Origin: JAMBLL01 sp964387145
GTDB lineage: Bacteria > Actinomycetota > Acidimicrobiia > Spongiisociales > UBA5794
Assembly (NCBI GenBank): GCA_964387145.1
Contig: CAYLVM010000107.1
Coordinates: forward strand, 1-8,521
Length of the DNA: 8,521 nt
Direction of reading: 5' to 3'
Shown here piece by piece: positions 1 to 5,574 of the stretch. Both the position numbers and the translations under genes were made by a program. The notes beneath the pieces were generated by a model, which saw nothing but the letters and a program-made list of their open reading frames with translations, searched no databases and was not told the origin of the DNA. The first letter of the stretch is position 1, and each line of letters begins with the position of its first letter.

Positions 1-161
1 GGGACAAGCGAACGCAGTGAGCGAGGGGGGACCGCGAGCCCGCGAGCCCGGTACGACGATGACCGCGCACAGGTTTCTTCCACTTCGTGCTCGCAGGCTC
101 GCCCTCCCCCCTGCATCGCTCCCACGTCGCTCTGCCGTCCCCCCTGAAGGGGGGACCGCCG
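1..161. other. GC-rich intergenic tail downstream of pcrA, no gene
   Basis: I see no credible gene here. The stretch is built from short repeats. The 11-mer GGGGGGACCGC occurs at 25-35 and again at 149-159. TCCCCCCTG occurs at 105-113 and 138-146. The octamer CGCGAGCC is tandemly duplicated at 33-48. The segment 25-40 pairs with 96-111 as an imperfect inverted repeat (14 of 16 positions), and a perfect hairpin lies at 137-156. The window begins with GGGAC, which could be the end of another GGGGGGAC copy, but the edge prevents checking. This looks like a repeat-rich spacer that includes the 3' end of the pcrA transcript. Confidence 0.5.
137..156 (-). terminator. Perfect GC hairpin just after pcrA stop, probable transcription terminator
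   Basis: An 8-bp perfect stem (GTCCCCCC with GGGGGGAC) closes a four-base loop, starting 5 bases past the pcrA stop codon. The stem is very GC-rich and well placed to end pcrA transcription. No U-tract follows on the minus strand, so it is not a textbook intrinsic terminator; U-poor hairpins of this sort are often proposed for GC-rich actinobacteria. The stem arms also occur as parts of other repeats nearby, so it may be a repeat element rather than a dedicated terminator. Confidence 0.45.
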
Positions 162-2345
162 TCAGCCCATCTTCTCCAGGGGGGCCCAGGCGAGAAGGAG
201 GCGCTTGGAGCCGTGGCCGTTGAACACGACGACGGCCTCGGCACGGTCCCCGGAACCGACGATCTCCCGTACGACACCTTCACCCCAGTGAGTGTGTTGC
301 ACCCGGTCACCGACCTCGACGTCGACGTCCGAGACCGTGCTCGTCGGCTTCCGTGCTTCCATCGTGGCCGAGCGACGGCGCCGTTTCGCTTTGGTGAGCA
401 GATCGTCGGGGATCTCCGCCATGAACCGGCTCGGGCCGTTGTAGTTGGTCTGGCCCCACAGGCTGCGGGTCCACGCCCGGGTGAGATAGAGGCGCTTCTC
501 GGCTCGCGTGATACCGACGTAGCAGAGCCGACGCTCCTCCTCGAGTTCCTTCGGGTCGCCCAGCGCCCGAATGTGCGGGAAGATGCCGTCCTCGAGACCG
601 GTCAGGAACACGACGGGGAACTCGAGACCCTTGGCGTTGTGCAACGTCATCAACGTGACCGCCGACGCATCGCTGAACGCATCGAGATCGGTCACGAGGC
701 TGATCGACTCGAGGAACATCTGGAGCTTTCCCACCCCATCGAGGGCGTCCCACTCGGTGGGGCCCATCGAAGCAGGGCCAGTCTCTTCGAACTCGGCGGC
801 CGCCGTGAGCAGCTCTTTGAGGTTCTCCTCGCGTCCCATGGCCTCGATCGAACGCTCCGAACGGATCATGTCGAGGTACCCGGTATCGGTGAGCACCGCT
901 TCGAGGGCTGCTTCGGGGCCCTCGACTGCCTTCATTGCAAGGAGATCGACGAGCCCTGCGAACTCGAGAATCGATTTCTGCGCACGCCCGGTGAGAGCAT
1001 CGATCTCGTCGGCTCTCGTGAGCGCCTCCATGAAACTGATCTGGTTCGCCTCTGCGAACCGGTCGACGTGAGCGACCGAGGTGTCGCCGATCGCCCGCTT
1101 CGGTGTGTTGATGATCCGCTTGATCGCGACCTGGTCATCGGGGTTGACGACGGCACGAAGATACCCAAGGGCGTCCTTGACCTCTTTGCGGTCGTAGTAC
1201 TTGAGGCCACCAACGACCTGGTACGTGACACCGAAGCGAACGAAGAGCTCCTCGATCACCCTGGACTGGGCGTTCGTGCGGTAGAACACTGCAACGTCAT
1301 CCAGACTGATCCCTCGATCCTGGAGTCGTGCGATCTCCTCCGCGACGTATGCGGCCTCCTCATGCTCATCTTCGGCCTCGAACACGACGATCTTGTCACC
1401 GGCCCCCTCATCGGTCCACAGGCGCTTCGGCTTCCGCCCGGCGTTGTTTGCAATGACCGCGTTCGCTGCATCGAGGATCGTCTGCGTGGATCGGTAGTTC
1501 TGTTCGAGCATGACGATCTTGGCATCGGGGTAGTCCTTCTCGAACCCCAGGATGTTTCGCAGGTCGGCGCCACGAAATGCGTAGATCGACTGATCCGAGT
1601 CCCCAACGACACAGATATTGCGATGCACAGCACCGAGCATCTTCACGATCATGTACTGGGCCTTGTTCGTGTCCTGATACTCGTCCACGAGGATGTAGCG
1701 GAACCTTCGCTGCCACTGCTCGAGCACGTCGGGGAAGACCTGGAACAGCTCGACGGTGAGCTTGAGGATGTCGTCGAAGTCGACCGCAGAGGCCTCCACA
1801 AGCCGCTGCTGGTATAGGCGGTAGATGTCGGCGACCCGCTCGTGGTAGTACCCGGAGTCCTGTGCTGCGAAGCTCTCGTAATCGACGAGTTCGTTCTTCG
1901 CCTTCGAGATCGCTGCCTTGATCTGTCGGGGCGGGAACCGTTTGGAGTCGAAATCGAGGTCCTTGATGCACATGGTGATCAACCGGGTCGCGTCGCCGTC
2001 GTCGTAGATCGAGAACGATGACCGGTACCCGAGCCTGGTGATCTCCTGACGCAGGATCCTCACACAGGCCGAGTGGAAGGTCGAGACCCACATCCCGTAA
2101 CCGACACGCCCCACGAGACCTTCGACGCGTTCCTTCATCTCCCCGGCCGCCTTGTTCGTGAAGGTGATGGCGAGGATCTCGTATGGAGACACACCGAGAT
2201 CCCGGACGAGGTGGGCGATCCGGTACGTCAGGACACGGGTCTTTCCCGACCCTGCGCCGGCCACGACGAGCACCGGGCCCTCCGTCGCTGCAACGGCCTC
2301 GCGCTGGGACGGGTTGAGGTATTCGAAGAGGGGAGACTCAGGCAT
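162..2345 (-). CDS. pcrA: ATP-dependent 3'-5' DNA helicase PcrA/UvrD (superfamily 1A)
   Basis: A 727-residue SF1A helicase that unwinds DNA 3' to 5' using ATP and acts in nucleotide excision repair, replication restart and removal of stalled RNA polymerase. Visible motifs: Q-motif LNPSQREAV (residues 10-18), Walker A AGAGSGKT (29-36), Ia TFTNKAAGEM, Walker B VDEYQD (220-225), III GDSDQSIYAFRGA (248-260), IV QNYRST, V TLHNAKGLEFPVVF and VI YVGITRAEKRL. The last ~60 residues (VGDRVQHTHWGEGVV through KRLLLAWAPLEKMG) match the Tudor-like tail of PcrA-type helicases, which binds RNA polymerase. Length is normal for PcrA (about 720-770). I chose the ATG at 2345 because a TACACT box lies exactly 7 bases upstream, suggesting a leaderless mRNA, and because the protein then begins shortly before the Q-motif. 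A GTG at 2381 would add 12 arginine-rich residues but has no clear ribosome-binding site. The family is certain; PcrA versus UvrD1 naming is conventional. Confidence 0.97.
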   Translation of the reverse strand: MPESPLFEYLNPSQREAVAATEGPVLVVAGAGSGKTRVLTYRIAHLVRDLGVSPYEILAITFTNKAAGEMKERVEGLVGRVGYGMWVSTFHSACVRILRQEITRLGYRSSFSIYDDGDATRLITMCIKDLDFDSKRFPPRQIKAAISKAKNELVDYESFAAQDSGYYHERVADIYRLYQQRLVEASAVDFDDILKLTVELFQVFPDVLEQWQRRFRYILVDEYQDTNKAQYMIVKMLGAVHRNICVVGDSDQSIYAFRGADLRNILGFEKDYPDAKIVMLEQNYRSTQTILDAANAVIANNAGRKPKRLWTDEGAGDKIVVFEAEDEHEEAAYVAEEIARLQDRGISLDDVAVFYRTNAQSRVIEELFVRFGVTYQVVGGLKYYDRKEVKDALGYLRAVVNPDDQVAIKRIINTPKRAIGDTSVAHVDRFAEANQISFMEALTRADEIDALTGRAQKSILEFAGLVDLLAMKAVEGPEAALEAVLTDTGYLDMIRSERSIEAMGREENLKELLTAAAEFEETGPASMGPTEWDALDGVGKLQMFLESISLVTDLDAFSDASAVTLMTLHNAKGLEFPVVFLTGLEDGIFPHIRALGDPKELEEERRLCYVGITRAEKRLYLTRAWTRSLWGQTNYNGPSRFMAEIPDDLLTKAKRRRRSATMEARKPTSTVSDVDVEVGDRVQHTHWGEGVVREIVGSGDRAEAVVVFNGHGSKRLLLAWAPLEKMG

Positions 2346-2352
2346 CGGAGCG

Positions 2353-2381
2353 AGTGTACCGAGCCTCCGTCTCCGAATCAC
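2353..2381 (-). promoter_or_regulatory. Candidate leaderless promoter of pcrA
   Basis: Read on the minus strand, TACACT (2353-2358) fits the TAnnnT -10 consensus. Exactly 7 bases separate it from the pcrA ATG at 2345, so transcription would start at or next to the A of the start codon. A weak -35 (GTGATT, 2376-2381; only TGA matches TTGACA) sits 17 bases further upstream. There is no Shine-Dalgarno at a usable distance: the only purine run, GGAGG, ends 18 bases before the ATG. The combination fits leaderless genes common in Actinomycetota. Confidence 0.45.
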
Positions 2382-2396
2382 ACGCGTGTAGCTCGA

Positions 2397-2414
2397 CCCT
2401 TCCAGACTGGAGGG
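2397..2414 (-). terminator. Weak hairpin between small membrane gene and pcrA
   Basis: Arms CCC-TCCA and TGGA-GGG pair around a three-base loop with one bulged base, 7 bases past the stop of the small membrane gene. No T-run follows. It could lower read-through into pcrA, in keeping with a separate pcrA promoter, but a stem of this size may be chance. Confidence 0.25.
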
Positions 2415-2420
2415 CCGGAA

Positions 2421-2564
2421 CTACTTGACGAAGAACCACCACCAACTGAACAGGAGCACCAGACCGATCAGGGCGATGAAACCGAGGTGAAGAACCTTCT
2501 TGAACATCCACCACGCCACGGCGATGATCACAAAGACAACGAGCAGAGAAACGATCGTGGACAT
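2421..2564 (-). CDS. Small tryptophan-rich membrane protein, two predicted TM segments, unknown function
   Basis: A 47-residue ORF that I do not recognise as a named family. It starts MSTIVSLLVVFVIIAVAWWM, a hydrophobic helix, has a short basic turn (FKKVLH), then a second hydrophobic stretch (about residues 29-44) ending in an aromatic cluster, SWWWFFVK. This predicts a two-helix membrane hairpin with a positively charged loop. An AAGGAG Shine-Dalgarno (2569-2574) is clear. ATG codons lie in tandem: the first (2567) is only 1 base from it and the second (2564) is 4 bases away, so I chose the second. The gene lies 72 bases after the CheA-like kinase stop and 75 bases before the pcrA start, same strand. 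The strong ribosome-binding site plus coherent hydropathy make it credible; a function cannot be assigned. It might instead be a conserved small actinobacterial membrane protein already catalogued as hypothetical. Confidence 0.7.
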   Translation of the reverse strand: MSTIVSLLVVFVIIAVAWWMFKKVLHLGFIALIGLVLLFSWWWFFVK

Positions 2565-2568
2565 CATG

Positions 2569-2574
2569 CTCCTT
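2569..2574 (-). promoter_or_regulatory. Shine-Dalgarno of the small membrane protein
   Basis: AAGGAG on the minus strand is one of the best ribosome-binding sites in the window. It decides between the tandem ATGs: 4 bases to the ATG at 2564 against 1 base to the ATG at 2567. It is the main evidence that this short ORF is translated. Confidence 0.65.
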
Positions 2575-2590
2575 CACTTGACCGGGAGCC

Positions 2591-2596
2591 ATCTTA
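2591..2596 (-). promoter_or_regulatory. Possible -10 box upstream of the small membrane gene
   Basis: TAAGAT on the minus strand matches four of six bases of TATAAT and would start transcription around 2583-2585, giving a leader of about 20 bases containing the Shine-Dalgarno. No convincing -35 is present, so read-through from the kinase gene is equally possible. Confidence 0.25.
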
Positions 2597-2636
2597 CGCA
2601 GAGATCCGATCGTGGAACAGGAACGCTGCCCCACCG

Positions 2637-5276
2637 TCAGGAAGCGATCTCGGCTTCCTTGGCGCGCGTATGTCCGTCGATCAACTCCCGCAGCTTGTCG
2701 ACGAGTGCTCCCTTGGCGAAGTCCGCCTTGTCGAAGAACGCGTGCACACCTGCGCGCTCGGCGCGTGCACGATCCTCCTTCGAGGCGACGCCCGAGAGCA
2801 TGACGACCGGAACGTCGCCGTAGCGCTGACGCACCATGTGCACGAGAGCAACACCGTCTGCTCGCGGCATGGAGAAGTCCACGACGAGCGCATCGATGTC
2901 GTTGCGTGCAAGGGCGGCAAGGGCATCCGACACGCTTCCCGCTGCAACGGTGGAGAAGCCGTGGGAGGCGAGCACGCCCGACACGACCTGTCGCACACCC
3001 TGACTGTCATCGACCACCAGGACCGTGTGGATCGGGCCTGCTGGCCTCACCTCGAGATCACGCAGGTTGTCGGCAAGCCTCCCCGGATCGACCAGCATGA
3101 CCGTCTCCTCGGCACCGAGGAGTGCCACACCCGACACCACCGACGTACCGCTGAGAAGCGGGCCAAGGTCCTTCGTGACGACCTCATGAAGGTCCATAAC
3201 GTCGTCGACTGCAAGCGCGATCGGGCCGGTCGGACTCTGTATCACGACGACCTGAGACGGGAGTCCCTCGACGTCGAGGCTGGCTACAGCGGCGAAAGAC
3301 GAGTACGGAACGGTCTCGGTCCCGTATCCGATGGTACTTCCATGTTCTGTGACCGAGATCGCTATGTCCTGGATCCTGAGAATCGCGAGGACCGACGACT
3401 CGGGAAGGCCCCACGAGTGGCCACCGGCGGTGAAGATCTGGGCTCGTTGAAGTGCACGGTGCGCTGGAAGCGTGATCACGAACGTTGTGCCTCGACCCGG
3501 AGCGGTCTCCATCGTCATCGTCCCGAACACCTCTTCGACGATGGACGTCACCCTCGAGAGTCCGTCGCCCTCCCCGGTGAACTCCGATGCTCCCGGGTCC
3601 GTGGAGAAGCCTTCAGAAAACAGGACGGACCGAAGCTGCTCAGAGGATGGATCATCTCCGATGAGCTCCCTCTGAAGCGCGATCTCGCGAACTCTGGACC
3701 AGTCGATACCGGTGCCGTCATCGGAAACGACGATCTGGAGATGCTGATCGTTGCGCGACATCGTCAGCTTGACGGTGCCGAGTTCCGACTTTCCCCGAGC
3801 TATCCGTGTCTCGCGGTCCTCGATGCCGTGCGCAAGAGCGTTCACGACGAGGTGACGGATGACCTCTCCGACACGATCTACCATCTGACGGTCGACGGGT
3901 GTATCTCCACCTTCGATCACCAGCTCGATGTCACGGTTCACCCGCTTCGAGAGATAGCGGGCGAGTTGCGGAAGTGTCGAGGTGATGTTCGACAGGGACA
4001 CCATTGTGAGTCCGAGAGCCGCGTTCTCCAGCCGATCCGTCGCCCTCCGGACGTTCTCGAGCGACTCGAGTGCTCCCTCGACGGCAGCAGCCGAAACGCC
4101 GTCGGCACTTCGAAGAACTTGCTCGGCTTGACGAACCGTACCTTGGAAGTCGATGCGCAGAGCAGCAACGTCGTTGATCATGCGGAAGAGGCGCCCGGCG
4201 TTGACCGGTACCGACTCTTCGGCTGCCCATGCCTCGACCGCGCCGACCAGACCTCCCATGTCGTACGAGTCGATGGACTCAGGATCGAGGATCGACCGCT
4301 CCTCCTCGACGACCACCAGACTCGGCGGTTCAGCGAGCATCTCGGGGACGGTCGGTTCACCATCGACGCAGACGGGGTCGACGTCGTCGAAGGCACTGCG
4401 AACAATCTCGTAGGTGATCACCGGAGTTGGCAGTCGACCGTCGGGGCCGGGTTCGAACACGAGGGCTTCGTCGTCATCATCCGCTACGTCCCCGTCGTCC
4501 ACGGCTCCATGTTCGTGTGGCGTGTCATCGACGACGGCGACCGGTCCGGCCTGCCGGCTGTCCGGGAGGGTCGTATCGTCCTCGATCGGCCGTCCATCGG
4601 TGATCTCCTCCTCGATCGCATCGATAGCGGCGATGATCGCTGGATCGACCTCTTCGGGTTCCACCAGATCGATTGGCTCCTCGACGGACTCAGGCTCCTC
4701 GCTGAGGTCGTCTTCGACCGGCGTCGCATCCACGGCGTCCTCGTCGGTCTCGGCGGCCGGCTCCGGCTGCTCCCCAGCCTCCTCGTCATCGTGTGCATCG
4801 GACTCTCCAGCATCACCAGAGTCCTCGGCCACGTTCAGGTGGGCTTCGTCGACGGCTTCGGCATCCTGACCGAACGGCTCGGGAAGTTCTCGAAGTTTGT
4901 CTTCATCGGTGACGAGCGCCCGAACCGTGTCGATCGCCATCGACACAGGCTCGGCATCTCCGCCGAGTGCGTCCGGGATCGCTTCTGCGAGGAGCGTGAG
5001 CGTACGAGCCAACATCGAGGATGTCTCGATCTCCCCTTGCTGGATCCAGCGCCAGATGATCTCACAGGTCTCGCCACCTCTGGCGATACCCTCGTATCCC
5101 ATGACCCGCCCGGTGCCCTTGATGGTGTGACCTTCACGGAGCATCCGACCAGCGAGTTCCAGGGTTATCTTGCCATCGAGCATTGCCTGTGCGCCTTCGA
5201 TCAGGCTCTGTGCGCGCTCATCGAGTTCGTCTTTGAAGAGCTTCTCGAGCTCGGGATCGTTCTGCCAGTCCATCAT
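2637..5276 (-). CDS. Hybrid CheA-like histidine kinase (Hpt - acidic linker - HATPase - CheW-like - receiver)
   Basis: An 879-residue cytoplasmic hybrid kinase. Residues ~5-120 are an Hpt domain with phospho-acceptor His50 in GHTIKGTGRVMGY. Residues ~131-270 form a low-complexity acidic linker (about 39% Asp/Glu, no Lys) where classical CheA has the P2 domain. A P3-like helical segment follows (about 355-440). The HATPase has N-box HLVVNALAHGIE (Asn479), G1 DDGTGI (519-524), F-box LFSEGFST and G2 TGEGDGL. A CheW-like P5 domain spans ~605-740. The receiver (751-868) has Asp756/757, acceptor Asp800, Ser828 and Lys850, all the canonical residues. Family knowledge says His50 is phosphorylated by the dimer's HATPase and passed to a receiver, here possibly its own. 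No transmembrane segment is seen, so sensing should come through a partner receptor or CheW. No che, pil or receptor gene is in the window, so the pathway is unknown; FrzE/ChpA-like motility control is a guess. Start: tandem ATGs at 5276 and 5273, no good Shine-Dalgarno. Confidence 0.93.
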   Translation of the reverse strand: MMDWQNDPELEKLFKDELDERAQSLIEGAQAMLDGKITLELAGRMLREGHTIKGTGRVMGYEGIARGGETCEIIWRWIQQGEIETSSMLARTLTLLAEAIPDALGGDAEPVSMAIDTVRALVTDEDKLRELPEPFGQDAEAVDEAHLNVAEDSGDAGESDAHDDEEAGEQPEPAAETDEDAVDATPVEDDLSEEPESVEEPIDLVEPEEVDPAIIAAIDAIEEEITDGRPIEDDTTLPDSRQAGPVAVVDDTPHEHGAVDDGDVADDDDEALVFEPGPDGRLPTPVITYEIVRSAFDDVDPVCVDGEPTVPEMLAEPPSLVVVEEERSILDPESIDSYDMGGLVGAVEAWAAEESVPVNAGRLFRMINDVAALRIDFQGTVRQAEQVLRSADGVSAAAVEGALESLENVRRATDRLENAALGLTMVSLSNITSTLPQLARYLSKRVNRDIELVIEGGDTPVDRQMVDRVGEVIRHLVVNALAHGIEDRETRIARGKSELGTVKLTMSRNDQHLQIVVSDDGTGIDWSRVREIALQRELIGDDPSSEQLRSVLFSEGFSTDPGASEFTGEGDGLSRVTSIVEEVFGTMTMETAPGRGTTFVITLPAHRALQRAQIFTAGGHSWGLPESSVLAILRIQDIAISVTEHGSTIGYGTETVPYSSFAAVASLDVEGLPSQVVVIQSPTGPIALAVDDVMDLHEVVTKDLGPLLSGTSVVSGVALLGAEETVMLVDPGRLADNLRDLEVRPAGPIHTVLVVDDSQGVRQVVSGVLASHGFSTVAAGSVSDALAALARNDIDALVVDFSMPRADGVALVHMVRQRYGDVPVVMLSGVASKEDRARAERAGVHAFFDKADFAKGALVDKLRELIDGHTRAKEAEIAS

Positions 5277-5364
5277 TGCACCATGGGGGAAGAGGATGTT
5301 TCCACCACTGCGATATCGGACGACTCGCGCCCATCCTTGAGGGGTATGACTAGTGCGCTCTGCG

Positions 5365-5394
5365 GGTACCTGGTACTCGGTACTTGGTACTTGG
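5365..5394. repeat. Tandem heptamer array, consensus GGTACTT, four copies
   Basis: Four consecutive 7-base units start at 5365, 5372, 5379 and 5386, followed by GG. The last two are exact GGTACTT; the first two each differ by one base near the 3' end. The 7-base phase is unbroken. The reverse complement (CCAAGTA) recurs at 5533-5554, 8349-8369 and 8512-8521. Confidence 0.85.
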
Positions 5395-5418
5395 AAAACG
5401 CGCGGATAGGGAGCAGTC

Positions 5419-5446
5419 GTTCACCGTTTACCGTTCACCGTCTACC
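5419..5446. repeat. Tandem heptamer array, consensus GTTCACC, four copies
   Basis: Four consecutive 7-base units start at 5419, 5426, 5433 and 5440. Units one and three are exact GTTCACC, unit two has one change and unit four has two. A fifth, isolated copy is at 5512-5518. The unit is distinct from, but shares GTTCAC with, the AGTTCAC family at 8396-8423. Confidence 0.8.
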
Positions 5447-5474
5447 GACGAAGCACAAGTATCCAGAATCAGCC

Positions 5475-5503
5475 TGGGTTTGCGACTGTGAGCTGCAAAC
5501 CCA
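5475..5503. repeat. 9-bp perfect inverted repeat with 11-base loop
   Basis: Arms TGGGTTTGC (5475-5483) and GCAAACCCA (5495-5503) pair perfectly. The loop plus the first arm base spell GACTGTGAGCTG (5484-5495), nearly the same as a minus-strand word in the AGTTCAC array at 8416-8427. It could act as a terminator or mRNA-end hairpin for guaA, or be part of the mobile or repeated element; no T-run follows on either strand. Confidence 0.6.
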
Positions 5504-5532
5504 CCGACCGCGTTCACCTATTCGCTGATCTT

Positions 5533-5554
5533 CCAAGTGCCAGGTACCAGGTAC
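5533..5554. repeat. Tandem heptamer array, consensus CCAGGTA, three copies
   Basis: Units start at 5533 (CCAAGTG), 5540 and 5547 (both CCAGGTA), followed by C. They are the reverse-complement family of the array at 5365-5394, so the two arrays bracket a 190-bp segment as degenerate terminal inverted repeats. Confidence 0.75.
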
Positions 5555-5555
5555 A

Positions 5556-5574
5556 GCGCCGCCGGAGGCGACGC
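5556..5574 (-). terminator. GC hairpin at the guaA stop codon, possible terminator
   Basis: On the minus strand GCGTCGCC pairs with GGCGGCGC (seven GC pairs and one T-G wobble) around a three-base loop, starting with the last base of the guaA stop codon. It is stable and ideally placed to end the guaB3-guaA transcript, but no U-tract follows, so an mRNA-stabilising role is equally possible. Confidence 0.4.

Larger units (their letters stand above)
5277..5573. other. Repeat-rich intergenic block between the kinase gene and guaA
   Basis: This 297-bp gap holds no credible gene. It contains, in order, a near-unique ~88-bp leader in front of the kinase gene, a GGTACTT heptamer array, a GTTCACC heptamer array, a 9-bp dyad, a lone extra GTTCACC (5512-5518), the word CTATTCGCTGATC (5518-5530), a CCAGGTA array inverted relative to the first array, and a GC hairpin at the guaA stop. 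I found no convincing -10/-35 pair for the kinase gene, although its promoter is expected here. Confidence 0.6.

Noticed and set aside
87..1817. A 576-codon open frame on the plus strand
   Set aside because: It is antisense to pcrA, which has all SF1A helicase motifs in the other strand. No domain or ribosome-binding site supports it.
1408..2091. A 227-codon minus-strand frame inside pcrA
   Set aside because: It is an out-of-frame shadow of the helicase core, with composition typical of shifted GC-rich reading and no motif.
2345..2381. GTG at 2381 as the pcrA start
   Set aside because: It has no clear Shine-Dalgarno, adds an atypical arginine-rich leader, and the TACACT box seven bases before the ATG at 2345 would lie inside it.
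2073..5528. A 1151-codon open frame on the plus strand
   Set aside because: It lies antisense to the CheA-like kinase, the small membrane gene and the start of pcrA, whose products show clear conserved motifs. Its translation is Arg/Asp/His-rich with no recognisable domain; GC-rich codon use in the real genes leaves few stops in this frame.
5365..5554. CRISPR array
   Set aside because: The repeats are 7 bases long with no unique spacers between units, unlike CRISPR repeats (about 24-40 bases with similar-length spacers), and no cas gene is present.
5365..5554. Insertion sequence
   Set aside because: There are degenerate inverted ends but no transposase frame and no visible target-site duplication; at most a non-autonomous element.
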